DNA of 64,000 nucleotides, taken from the NCBI RefSeq assembly GCF_030052815.1, contig NC_079510.1:10115375-10179374 (forward strand). The letters are read 5' to 3'. This stretch comes from Hevea brasiliensis. Taxonomy: Eukaryota; Streptophyta; Magnoliopsida; Malpighiales; Euphorbiaceae. The stretch's first letter is position 1. Each line of letters starts with the position of its first letter. The translations under genes and the position numbers were made by a program. Of the stretch, positions 11,221 to 23,213 are shown one piece after another. A model generated the notes under the pieces. That model had not been told where the DNA came from and ran no database searches. It worked only from the letters and a program-made list of their open reading frames with translations.

Positions 11221-12772
11221 TATGTTTCACTATCACCACTCCCTTGTTCTTGAAAATCTCAGCACATATCATCACAAGGAAACATGATTTTCATGTAGAA
11301 ACACGTCAAATTAACACATTGTGGAATCTCTTTCTACATACTGTAAAACTTTATATTCTCACATCTCATAGTCATTCTTAACATTAGAGATTCCACAAAC
11401 ACTAGACACTTTATACATATGTTCCTTATTTTTAGACTAACCAATCATGCACTTCTTTATCTTTTAACTTGTTTCTCACCTCTTTCTTTCTATTTCATTT
11501 TCTAATGACTTCCTTTGTCACATCCTCTTTCCGTTACCCATTACATTCTTTCTTCTATCATCTATTCTATTACTTATTATCCCACTTCTACTGGTGGTAC
11601 TAAAGCAACCCATTATGTTTATTATTATGCTGATAACTTTTATTGCATTTCTAATTATAGTGAAGCTAATAAAACTTTTCACTACAGATTTCTATCTTTC
11701 TTTCTCTATTACCTAGGTGTGCCTGAACCTTTTTGGTAAAGACTGCCACTGCCTTATCAGTAGAAACTGTCCATCCTAAGACTCTTTATTCCTTACTCCT
11801 CATGCATCATGGAATAGTATCTCCACTATTAGAAGTATATTCCCATGGTAAGGTTTCTAAGGTCACCACTCCCTCAAAATGGAGTGAAAAAGGATTTTAA
11901 CAACAGTAACCTTTCTTAGACCCTATTATAGGTCAACCATGTTTATTTCCCCTACAGCACTCAAGGTGTCAACACCTATCTGACGATGACATTCACCCAC
12001 TGACTAACTCATCTCTTCCTTTCCTTTATAACATATCCTGAATTTTCACATTCTCTTCTCATTCATTTAACATTTCTTTCTCATTAAACCTCACTTTTCA
12101 CTTCTCTCATTACTTTCCATTTCTTTTCATTCATTCAACTTTTACCTACATCTCAACTTACTTCTTTGCCCATATCTCACTTATAATTCTCATTCTTTGC
12201 TCTTATTTAATTATTTTCTTATATCATCTGTCTCATTCATTTTTTGCTTATCTACCTTTTTATAAGATCATACAAGGAAATCCTCGATGTCCCCCTTTCT
12301 ATAGTTTGTGGGAAGACCTTATCATCCTCCCACTCTTCTTTCCACTCCTCTTTTCTCATTATTCCTTCATCTATTAAGCCTATAGGAGGAATTACTTTTA
12401 CATATGCCCTATCTCTCATTTTTTTTACTTTGTCTTCATACCGCTTCCTAGGTTTGGGATAGGAGATAACTCTCCTTCTTTCCTATTTGTAGAGGTTCAC
12501 AAGTCAACCACTACTTTCTCAGGTATGCTTTCCCCTTAGAGAGAAAGACAAACCTTAAAGCAACCTTTGCAGCACTCATATATTATACACTTATTACATC
12601 ATGTCATCATACACATAGCATAAAAGGAGCTTAGTATCTCTAATCCTTATAGAGATTTCCTAAGCCTTACACATTTAAAAAGGCATGCATATCACTTTGT
12701 TTGCCATAATTAGACTCTTTACTTCTTATACATAACATCTTTTGCTTCCAGGTTTGACCTTTTAAACCTAGA

Positions 12773-12913
12773 GCTCTGATACCAAATTTGTCATGCCTTA
12801 CTTTTTGACCCATGACAAGGTGCCGTAGACTGCAAGTTTTACAACTGGCCTCTTGACTACCCAAACCCCATGCGATGGTTAGTCATTAGAGGACTTGGCA
12901 GGGGGTAAGAGCT
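12773..12913 (-). repeat. Primer-binding site and LTR stub of an older element (target of element B)
   Basis: The minus strand reads TGGTATCAGAGC at 12773-12784, 4 nt from a presumed LTR end (plus strand TGTCATGCCTTAC at 12789). Element B has inserted 125 bp into this LTR, using 12909-12913 (GAGCT) as target site. The sequence should resume at 37495. Extent and family are uncertain. Confidence 0.5.
12909..12913. other. Target-site duplication of element B (GAGCT), left
   Basis: GAGCT directly precedes the LTR start at 12914 and recurs at 37490-37494 directly after the far end of element B. Confidence 0.9.
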
Positions 12914-15900
12914 TGTAACACCCTCTTACCCGATCCACAGTGTAGCCGAGCAAAGGAATGCTACATCATATGCCAAAGCACCTAATCATATCGTATTCAA
13001 TTTGGGATCAATTATTTTTCATTATAATTTAAATTCAAGAAATTTAAATGGAAAAACTGCAAGAGTTTTCCCGTATTATTAACCATTGACCTATTAAATC
13101 ATTAACCTACTCAAATATCTTAAATAACATAATCTCAATTTGTATCAATCCAACATCTCAATCAAATTCCATATTTACATAATCATTTATATCCATTTCT
13201 GTGTATGAATTTCTTTCATTTCATTAATTTACTTAATGTACATAATTATTACACAACTTAAAATTTAGTTACAAACTTATATCTAACTACAATACATGTG
13301 ATGATGCATAACTGTGGGCTAATAATATATATATCAAAAAGAAATATATAGGTGACACTGGCTCCTATTGCAGATCAGCTCAAATCTCCCTGTTACAAAG
13401 TTTACTGGACTTTATCACCACATTTTTCTTGATCCCTCATGTTTACACATTTTTGTGATCATTGGAAATAATTATTTTTTTGGGATCTTTCTTTCTCTTT
13501 ATCTTAATATTTAACTTTCTTATTTTCATTTTAGTGCTCAAGTAACCTTTTACAGGACCAACTAGATTGGATATACAAATTTTACGGGCACTGAACACTC
13601 GGTGCCTCGGGCCGTCATAATGTCAAACACATCGGTGCCTACCGACTGTGCTATGTAAATTAGGCGTAAAAGCCAAAGGAATAATCATATTGGACACATT
13701 GGTGCCTGCCAATGATTGTTCAAAGAAATCATGAACATGGAATAACCATATTGGACACTCGGTGCCTACCAATGGTATCTAGGCATAAAAGCTAAATGCA
13801 GTACTGCTAATCTTATCCAATCCTTACACTACTGTTAAGGCATACTTGGGCTAATTATCATTGTTTGCCGTTCAATATTCTTATTATTTCCTCATTATAT
13901 CATCACTTCATTCATCATGGGAGCATAGGTCCCAAACACATATCACATGACATTCATGCTAGTCATATCATTGACATTAATTACCATTCACGTTTTGAGC
14001 AATTTTGTTAACATTTCATAGTTTCCAGATTTATTGCCTTAACTTCTTTAATAATTTTGACCAAGGTATAGTAGGAATTAGGCCATACTCTCTTCATGAG
14101 ATTTATAAATCTATGTTTTAGGTTTATTTTGGCTTTGAAATCACTCAATTTGCATTTGTGTAGCTTACGTTATAGCCATTTTACCAAAACTGGTCCAATG
14201 ACCTATTTCTAGTTTTCAGGGTATTCCAGAATCTAGGCAGATTCTATATCCATATTATCAAGCCATTTTGGACAAGTTGCAGTCAAAATTTGACATTATG
14301 TCCTCCATATAAGTTGTTCCCCTATGTCTCAGGGTTTCATAGGTTCAAGAATCACTCAATTTGGGGTTTTGTAGAGTGAGTTATGGCTAAATTTCCAATC
14401 CTGGTTCATGGACGTAGTATCTTATGATTTCTAGGCTTTTAGGTTTTGACCTCAATTTTGCATTCAACATTTTAATAATCTACACCCATAATTTGGACAA
14501 AGTCTCTAAAACAAAGTTGTAAGCCTATGTATTAGGTTTCCAATTAATTTTGAATAATCTCAACTGGAGTTATACGATGAGAGTTATGCCCTATTTACTA
14601 CACAGAGGTCACAGGGTAATTTACTGGAATCGCAGGAAATTTCAGATTTAGCAATTTTAATTTGCTCTAGCAATTTGACCAAGTTACCCTAGGAATTTAG
14701 TTTGGGTCAAAACACAAAAATTGTAGGTATGGGTTTCAACTTTAATTTGGCTTTGGTTTCACAACAATTAGATTTGTATAATTCAAGTTATGAATAATTG
14801 AAGTCACTAGACTCAAGCTAAGAACCAGTCTCATTACACAACATCACATTCTTTCATTTGTTTTGCCATCTCATTATCATATCTCAACATTTACACATCC
14901 AATAGCCATAATATATACACAATTGCGTTAAATAGGTCACAAAGAATGAAAACCCTAATTTAATTGAAACCCTAATTCAATTTACCATATACTTCAAAAT
15001 CATGAAGTTCTATAGCACTAACGTTGTGCACAAGCATTAATCAACCTTCCAATCAACCAAAAACTTGCTCTTCCAACTTATCTCACCTCAAACTGAAAAT
15101 TCCCTCCTTCATTACAATCCAAAATTTTCAATTAATTCAAAAGAAAATCTCAAAATCAAGCTTAGAATTCATAAAATCACCATTAACTAAGCTTAAAACA
15201 TGGCTTTCCTTGATTTGGTCATACTTCCTCTTCATCAAAACTTCTAAATTCCTTGAATTTCTTGTATGCTTTCTTCAATTCAAGGTTCACTTTAGTGTTT
15301 TCTCTCAATTTCCTAAGGAAAGCATGAAAGGATATGAGGGTTTCAAGCTTGGTTGCAAGCTTTAATGGTGGAAACAAGTGAGAGAGAAGGGAGAGAACAA
15401 AAGGGGATGACAGTTTTTGGGAAGAAGATGCAGATTTCTTTTTGATTTATGGGCATTTATATTAATTAAATGTGTAATGGCAATTTTGTAAATAAGTGGG
15501 ATAAGAATGTTGCAATTATGTTGAAATTCTAGATCATTATAATTTGACTTTTTACTAATTGTATTTACTTTTACTAATCTTGATTAATTTAACTAATCCA
15601 TCTTCACTAACTTATTTTATCTTACTTTTAGTCAATTTTGAGCTCTTAAATTTGATTAACCAAAATTTTCTCTTACCGGATTTATGTTCATCTTTTCCAT
15701 CATACTCGAGAAGTCCTTATCTCCCTTTTTCACCTTAGCTTTTAATTTGCTTATTTGTGATTATTTCTTTTAATTTCCTTGACTTATTAGTTCATAATAA
15801 TATCTCATTTAAATCTTAATTAAGGGTCTTACAAGGTTCTGCATGAGTTTGGAGTAACAACTAAATTCACAGTCACTTTCTAGTCGGGTTACTCATCGCC

Positions 15901-16089
15901 GGGATCTTGTGCTCGTTTAACCGATTTGTACTCCGCTTCTTTTATATTTTTTTAACCATAATTGATCTTTATCTAATTAAATTATGATTCCTCTATTTAA
16001 GTATGATTCTAGACATTCTAGCCATCTGAACATACCTTAGTCGCCAGAACAGTAGAATGTACAGAATTGTCTAAAGTGAGGATATTACA
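12914..16089 (-). repeat. Left (3') LTR of element B, 3,176 bp
   Basis: It pairs with 23214-26359 plus 37451-37489. The plus strand runs TGTAACACCCTCTTACCCG ... GAGGATATTACA. Module copies occur at about 14050-14200, 14300-14400, 14490-14600 and 14690-14800. The 113-codon open frame at 15024-15365 has no recognisable domain and is matched by a shorter, altered frame in the other LTR, so I do not treat it as a gene. Confidence 0.9.
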
Positions 16090-16102
16090 ATTCTTTCCCT
16101 CT
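16090..16102 (-). other. Polypurine tract of element B
   Basis: The minus strand reads AGAGGGAAAGAAT directly next to the LTR start TGTAATATCC. Confidence 0.8.
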
Positions 16103-16817
16103 AAAAAGAAATTTCGTCCTCTAAATTTACCTGATTCAAATGACTGAGGATGTTGTTGCTTCATAATTTCTTCATTTTCCTATGTCACTTCCTCTGCTTT
16201 GTGGTTTCTTTGTAGTACTTTCACCAATAGAATCTGCTTATGCCGCAATTCCTTGATCTCTCGAGCTAGGATTCTTACTGGTTCTTCCTCATATGTTAGA
16301 TCTGGCTACACAACAATCTCCTCTGCTAATAACACATGTGAGGGATCTAATCTATATCTCCTTAACATCGAGACATAGAATACATTATGGATCTGGTCTA
16401 GTTTTGATGGTAAAGCTAGCCTATAGGCTACCGGACTCACACGTTCAATGATTTCGTATGGACTGATGAACCTTGGGTTTAACTTACCCTTCTTTCCTAA
16501 TCTTAATACCTTTTTCCATGGTGACACCTTAAGGAACACTTTATCCCCAACTTTATATTCTATATCTTTTCTCTTTCGATCTGCATATGACTTTTGTTTG
16601 TCTGAGATGACTTTTAAATTATCTTTGATGATCTTTACTTTTTCTTCAGTTTCTCTCACCAAATTCAATCATGTTAACTCGTCTCGCCAAGTTTGGTCCA
16701 ACACAGAGGTGTTCTACATTTTCTTTCTTTATATTATAAATAACTATCTTCCTTGATCTCATATTTATTTTCCTTCCCCTCTTGAATTTGTCTTATAATA
16801 TTTGCCAGCTTCTCATC
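16103..16817 (-). pseudogene. pol: Element B integrase C-terminus and chromodomain, integrase core deleted
   Basis: The open part at 16306-16668 encodes the integrase C-terminal region: a basic helix, then VGDKVFLKVSPWKKVL, then a GPY/F-like FISPYEIIERV segment, then HNVFYVSMLRRY. Degenerate chromodomain codons (LVKVLQRNHKAEEVT, then a stop) follow towards 16110. Upstream (16669-16790) the sequence jumps from the block just before the C-terminal domain to codons that lie N-terminal of the zinc-binding domain in elements C and D. About 1 kb, holding the HHCC zinc motif and the DDE catalytic core, is therefore deleted. The solo LTR insertion at 16818 splits what remains. Confidence 0.8.
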
Positions 16818-19800
16818 TGTCACACCTTACCCCTCTGTAAGGCATAACATGATCCCGTAGAATACCTAAAGAACTACCGAACTTTACCTACCAATAACTC
16901 ATTAGGTACCCTACAAGGGATTTTAAAACAATTTTCTTATTTTTGACAAGTGATGAGCATTTTCTAGTAAGTACTTAAAACATTTAGTTAAAATTAAAAC
17001 TAGTTAATATTTTTGGTCCATTTTAGTTTTACGCAAATTCTATAAAAATTTTGACAGAGTTTCCTCTGTATTTTGAGAAAATCGTTCTTCAAATACCTGT
17101 ACAAAGCACTTCTAAAAGTTTTTCTCAACCACTACTTCGGTTTCACAATCAAACTCAATCAATTTCACAATCATTTCAATAAATTTCTCAAGTTCAAAAT
17201 TCAATAGTCCTCAAGGTACAGTCAATCAATTTCATACATTCATATTTCTTTAAAGATAAACAATTTATGTATACATCATACAAAAATTTACATTAAGAAA
17301 ATCCAAACTAAAGTTTATTACAAATTTTATGCAGATTTTGTACAAGCTGCTCAAAACCCATCTTCACATGTCCATACATTTCTGTGCATTACATACATCA
17401 AAATAAATATTTACGATCAGGGTATAAATTATACCCAATAGCTTTAAAGCAGAACGATCCTCAATCCTCAACAGCTCAGTCTGCTGCTCCTCTAGTCTCT
17501 GTATCTGTGACAGCAATAAAAGCTATCGCTGAGTACTAGGACTCAGTGGTGCACAACATAATAAAATAATCTTTATGTAAAACTTAAAACACATTTATTC
17601 AAAGATTTGGCTAAACATGAAAATTAAATACAATTCATGCATTGTGAGATTTTAAATGTAAACCAAGTTCATTTCAAAGTATCAAAACACATTTCACAAA
17701 ACCCACAGCTAGATCATGCCATTCGAAACAAATAGAATCTCAATAGCCAGAGGCTAAAGAGAAATCATATCACAAGGCTAGCTAGCTCAAATATATGGAT
17801 ATCCATTCACATCCTCTTCTACTGGCACACCTCAACACTTCTCCAGAGAAGGAATCAAAATTCGAAACTAATTACCCCCACTAGTCGTGCTAGTGAGGTG
17901 TTCAAATATATGGTCATGACACTGTGGTTTCAAAACTTATCTTAACAATTTGCTAAACATTGTCATTTCAAATATACACAATAACTTTCACAATTTAAAT
18001 TAAACATCATAAGAATGCTATAATCCAATATTTCACATTATTCAAAACAATATGCAAAAGATGATTATAAAAGTATATGTTGTGCACAAACCTCAAAGCA
18101 GTCTTTGTTGGCCTTGACTCTACTCCTCGGGTTCTGTCCCGGTATTCTTTTCTACTGAAACATGCAATTTTACAATGTTTCAGTACTAGAACTTAAAATA
18201 AATCCAAAATAAACTTAGCTCCACATTTACCTAGCTTTAACGTGTTAAATTCGACGTTCTCGAAATTTTGTGTTTCGGGTTACTATTCACTGCACTATTC
18301 CAGTCAAATAGTTGACTTTTTAAGGCTTACTAGGTATGGGAACTCTAACTTCACCCACATACCACATTTTGGTCATTAAACTTGTTGGTTTTGGTCATTT
18401 TCTCAAAGCTTAGGTCATTTTGGCAAAATTGCAAATTTTCGGTTTTGGTTCTCCGAAGTTGCACTGTTCCATTGGTCAATCTACTGTTGGAATTTGACAA
18501 AACTTCCTTCATAGAAAATGTTCCTTATTGTCTTAAGTGTATTCTCATTTTTGGATCACCCCAATCGGAGTTTTGTAGCTCAAGTTATGGCCAAAATAAA
18601 ATTACTGTTCACGTGCAATCGCTCATGCTGCAATTTTGATCTTTGTGATTTTTGATCCAACTTTGCTCAGTAATTTGATCAAGTAAAGTCCATAATTTGG
18701 TCTAACTTTCTTCATATGAAATTTTCTACTATGTCTTATGTTTCCATCGGTTCAAGAAAATCCGAGTTTTCTAGAGAGAGTTATAACCCTTCAAACATTA
18801 CTGCTCAATAGAAATTCTGCAGAGTTGCAAGTTTGGTAACTCAACTTTGCTCAATAATTTGAATAGGTTAATGGCATAATTTGGGGTGGTGTTCTTCATG
18901 AAAGTTTTAGATCTATACCTTATCTAATTTCTGGTAAAATTTCAGGTCAATTTGACCTTCCTAGCTCGAGTTATGACCAAATGAACAGTTACTGTTCATT
19001 TGGTCAGTTTGGTGCAGTGGCAGCCTGCTCTCATTTCACTTTGGTCAATTTGTTCACCCAGTCTTGGTCAGTTTTTGGGCATGGTTTCTTAATGAAAATT
19101 GTGCTCTTTTATGTCTATTTTCATCTCCAATTGGTGGCATATCAATTGGACTTGTAAAATTTGAGTTTTGGTCCTTCAAAGTGGGTTTGGTCATGCTGCC
19201 AGCAGCATGACCATTGGACCTACGAATTTAGTTTTCATTCCAACAATTCCCACATATCTCTTTTGGTCATTATTGACCATTTTTCATCTCACAATAGACC
19301 AAAGTCATCATTTGTGCATTTCTCCAAAATTTGGTTCACAAACCCTAGCATTCAAAACCCTAACTCATCACTTTCATGCATTTAACTACTTCTAATGGTT
19401 TTAATGTTAATTATTTAACTAAGTAAGGTTTCTAAACTCATTCAATTGCATCATATTCATGCAAACCATACTCCTCTCAAGCTGCCCGAAAATTCAGTTT
19501 GTTCTTCCCTATATTTTTATTTCATTTTAACACATTACAAGCTAATTCAACAACTAATGATGCATTAAAAATGGAAAGTAATAAGTTAACATGCTCACCT
19601 CTCTTTAATCCTCAAAACCCTATCTTTAGCTCCTCTTTCTTCTTGTAATTCTCTTCTCAAGTTTCAACTACAAGCTTTAATGAAGTTCTTATGAGAGTTA
19701 TTATGGTTGGGTAAGGAAAAATTAAGCTTAAAGGTAAGCTTAAATGAAAAGCTTTCATGGAGGATTTATGGAAGAGGGGAGGCGGCAAACAAGAGGGAAG

Positions 19801-20487
19801 AAGAAAGAAAATTCTAAATTTTTTTTTTGTTTTATTTCCTATAATCTTATCCCTTTTTGAAGACCAAAATTCACAATTTAATAGAATAATTTAATTAAGC
19901 CTTTATGACATCATTCATGATGTCATCCCTTTGACTTTTCCATCTTCTTTCTCTTCTTTTTTTTTTTAATTTTTTTTTCTATTAGTTCTTTAATTTAATT
20001 CTTGATTCCGAATTTTCTTTTCTCCGATTTTATTTGACAGTTAGGTCAGGAGTCAGCTCTCGGGGTCAATTGACCAAATTGCCCCTCGCTGGTTCATCCC
20101 GGTTTGTAAATAATCCAATATTTCTTCTGGCTCCCTAACCTAATTATTTGACTGGCTTAACAGTTCTTTTTCGTGATTTTCTCTTTTCCACTTTGTTCAT
20201 AAGGGTCCTAAGGGCCGCAGCGTCACTTTTTACGGTTCGAAATTTGAGTTTAAAATGACTTCGCAGTCGTTCCCGAGGAGGTCACTCATCGCTGTGACTC
20301 TCGGCTCGTTTAACCTCTTATGTTCTGTTTTTCTTATTTATAGTTAACTAATTAAACATTACTAATTATTTGTGTTTATGGCTTCTCAAGTTGTCTTAAT
20401 TGTGGCTCTAATCTCCTTAATTGTCCGGACCGACACCGGTCACCGGAACAGTGAAATCTACTAGGCTATGCAAACGGGGGTGTTACA
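16818..20487 (-). mobile_element. Solo LTR, A-type Tekay family, 3,670 bp
   Basis: The plus strand starts TGTCACACCTTACCCC like 5989 and ends CGGGGGTGTTACA like 9903. It aligns with the element A LTR throughout, with moderate divergence. TCATC flanks both ends (16813-16817 and 20488-20492). No internal region, primer site or second LTR is present. This is the product expected from recombination between two LTRs of one insertion. It interrupts the pol of element B. Confidence 0.92.
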
Positions 20488-20492
20488 TCATC

Positions 20493-22618
20493 CTATTTCT
20501 ATCCTCTTGCACTTGTTAATAGCAAATTAGGCTTCACTTGTGACTCAGCCATAATAGCTCCATTTTGTCCTAAAGACAAGCGGGTATTCAAAGCTCTTAA
20601 GGCCACCAATGACTTTCTACTAACTGCATCTGCCACCACATTTGCCTTCCCAGGATAATAATCAATAACACAATCATAATCCTTTAAGAACTCAATCTAT
20701 CTTCTCTACCTCAGGTTGAGTTCCTTCTGAGTTGGCAAATATTTAAGACTTTTGTGATCCGTATAAATATAACACTTTTCACTATACAAGTAATGCCTCT
20801 ATATCTTCAATGCGAATATAATTGCTGCCAATTCAAGATCATGGGTAGGGTAGTTCTTTTCATGCGATTTTAGCTGCCTGAAAGCATAAGTAACCACTTT
20901 TCCTTCTTGAATTAGAATACACCCAAGTCCATTATGTAAAGCATCACTATAGACCACAAAGTCTCTCCCTGATATTGGTTGTGTCAACACCGGTGCCTCT
21001 ATAAGCATAGCCTTCAATTTCTCAAAACTAGCTTGGCATTTCTCATTCCAGTCAAATTTCACATTCTTATGCAGTAGCTTAGTTAATGGAGCTGATATAA
21101 GGGAAAATTCTTTCACAAATCTCTTGTAATAACCATCCAACCCCAAGAAACTTATAATTTCTGTCATATTCTTCAGAAATTTCTAATCCACTATTGCTTG
21201 CATCTTTTTGGGATCACCCTAATCCCATCAGCTGATACTATGTGTTCAAGGAAAGAAATCTTACACAACTAGAATTCACCCTTGGATAACTTAGCATATA
21301 GTTTCTTCTCTCTCAATGTCTATAATACAATCCTTAAATGCCTACCATGCTCCTTCTGATCCTTGGAATACACCAGTATATCATCAATGAAGACCATTAC
21401 AAACTGATCCAAATAAGGATGAAAGATACAATTCATAAGATCCATGAATGCTACTGGTGCATTTGTCAACCCGAATGGCATCACCAGAAACTTATAATGC
21501 ACATACTGGGTCTTGAAAGCAGTCTTAGGCACATCTGCCTCCTTTACCCTAAGCTAGTGATACCCCGATCTGAGATTAATCTTGGAGAAAACACCTGCTC
21601 TCTTCAACTGATCAAATAGATCATCTATTCTGGGCAAAAGATACTTATTCTTCACTGTAACTTTATTCAATTGCCGGTAGTCTATACACAATCTCAGTGT
21701 CCCATCCTTCTTCTTTATAAACAACACCGGAGCTCTCCATGGTGACACACTAGGGTGTATAAACCCTTTATTCAGCAACTCCTGTAACTGGATTTTCAAC
21801 TCCTTCAATTCTGTGGGTGCCATTTTATAAGGAGAAATCAATATCGGTGTTGTACCCGACATAACTTCAATGGAAAACTCTGCTTCTTATTCCGGTGGTA
21901 AACTAAGTAATTCCTTTGAAAACACATTCAGAAAATCACACACAGTGGGTATATCCTGGAGACTAAACCCGACCTTCATAGTGTCAACCACATGTGCCAG
22001 GTATGCTTCACAGTCCTTTCTTATCAATCTTCTTACAATAGTGGCTGATATGACATTAGATAGATAATATGTCTTTTCACCCACAATAATGATTTCTCCT
22101 TATTATTAGAAGTTCTCAATGTGATTCTCTTTAAACGGTAATCTACCTTAGCTTGGTGATGGGACAACCAGTCTATCCTTAGGATCACATTAACCTCTTG
22201 AATAGGCAGCTCGATGAGGTCTGCTGAAAACTCAAACCCCTAAATCCTTAAGGGATAACCCCTTTAGACCCTATTCACCATCACACTGTGGCCTAAAGGG
22301 TTGGTAATTACTATTTCCTATTCAATAGTTTCAACCCTTAAATCCTTCTCTACTGGGATGGTAGTGCACATGTACAAATAAGTTGAGCATGAGTCTATCA
22401 ATACATGCACTATAGAGTTAAAAAGAGAAAAATATACCAACTATAACCTTCGGTGCATCCTGCTCCTCTCTAGCTTGAGTGGCATATACACGTGCTGGCA
22501 CTCTTGTATCTAGTCTTTCCACAGTCTTGGATGTAGGCCTAACAGTTTCCCTATCCCCAGCTGCCTCGGATCCCCCGGGCCTCCTACCCCTCTGTCCAGT
22601 GGGAGGCGATCTCTCTGT
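20493..22618 (-). pseudogene. pol: Element B protease, reverse transcriptase and RNase H remains
   Basis: Blocks in minus-strand order: a protease trace near 22380-22410 where the active-site triad reads DSC instead of DSG or DPG; 21554-21862 with the RT entry region ([35 protein letters not shown]); 21320-21532 with [12 protein letters not shown] and the catalytic FIDDILVYS; 20799-21167 with [12 protein letters not shown] and the RNase H start ([27 protein letters not shown]). Stops and frame changes separate the blocks, so no enzyme can be made. The two catalytic Asp of RT are still visible. Left of 20799 the frame decays and is cut by the solo LTR. Confidence 0.88.
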
Positions 22619-23089
22619 CTATGTCAGTGGTATAGTCCTCTTAGGACAGTCTTTCTGGAAGTGATCAGTGGCTCCACACTTAAAACAAGTTCCAATCAAC
22701 CCCCAACATTCACCTCCATGCCTCTTCCCACAATGTGTGCATGTTGCTGGGGCAGGACCCCTCACTGCTGGTCCTGGTGTGCTCGCCACTAATGCTGCTG
22801 GTTGGCTTCTCCTAAATGTGGGCCTGGTCCTTTGTCTCCTACTCTGGGTTGGTGCCTGACTTGACTGTTCTCTGTGCCTCTTATTGGCTATGAAAGTGGA
22901 GCTAGATTGGCCAAAATCTCTTTTCTGCTGATCACCCCTCTTATTCTGTTCATTGGCTCGCACTCTTTCCACTGCAGGCTGCCCAAAAAGTATCTGTGCT
23001 GCAAAATCTCTCACCTCTTTGACACTATTGCTCTCTGGGGCATAACTCTTCACTTTTTCATCATTAGCCAGTGGAGCATTAGGATCCAT
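22619..23089 (-). pseudogene. gag: Element B Gag with capsid domain deleted
   Basis: This is an open 156-residue frame. Residues 1-22 (MDPNAPLANDEK) are the usual Gag N-terminus. From residue 28 the sequence is already the segment that follows the capsid domain (RDFAAQ, VERVRANEQNKRG); the roughly 200 residues between them in element C are missing. A basic linker leads to a CxxC-HxxxC cluster (C117, C120, H124, C128) and a CCHC knuckle (C135, C138, H143, C148). The frame ends at a stop soon after. This resembles the Gag of element A, but the junction lies elsewhere, so the two losses look independent. The protein cannot form a capsid alone. Confidence 0.78.
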
Positions 23090-23196
23090 TCTACCAACCT
23101 AAAATAGACAGGAGAATAGATTTGCATTAGTGTCACCTCGACTTTTAGTGAATGCAATGCATGACATGTACTCTAATCTAGGAATGCCTAAACTAT

Positions 23197-23208
23197 GCTC
23201 TGATATCA
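23197..23208 (-). other. Primer-binding site of element B
   Basis: The minus strand reads TGATATCAGAGC, one base away from the tRNA-Met primer site TGGTATCAGAGC seen in A, C and D. It lies 5 nt from the LTR edge at 23214. Confidence 0.85.
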
Positions 23209-23213
23209 CTAAA

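Larger units (their letters stand above)
9904..12788. other. Old intergenic/retroelement sequence without recognisable gene
   Basis: The left part (9904-10910) is AT-rich and unassigned. The right part (about 11230-12770) is purine-rich on the minus strand and leads up to a primer-binding site at 12773-12784, so it is probably the interior of an old minus-strand LTR element. One stop-free minus-strand stretch of about 70 codons near 12250-12470 (containing KVIPPIGLIDEGI and EEWKEEWEDDK) looks coding-like, but I recognise no domain in it. Confidence 0.4.

Noticed and set aside
12667..12864. 65-codon minus-strand frame with several Cys
   Set aside because: It spans the primer-binding site and the LTR edge of an old element, so it is unlikely to be a protein gene.
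15024..15365. 113-codon frame, also 25340-25642
   Set aside because: Present in both LTRs of element B but altered in length and start, with low-complexity composition and no recognised domain; best explained as LTR sequence.
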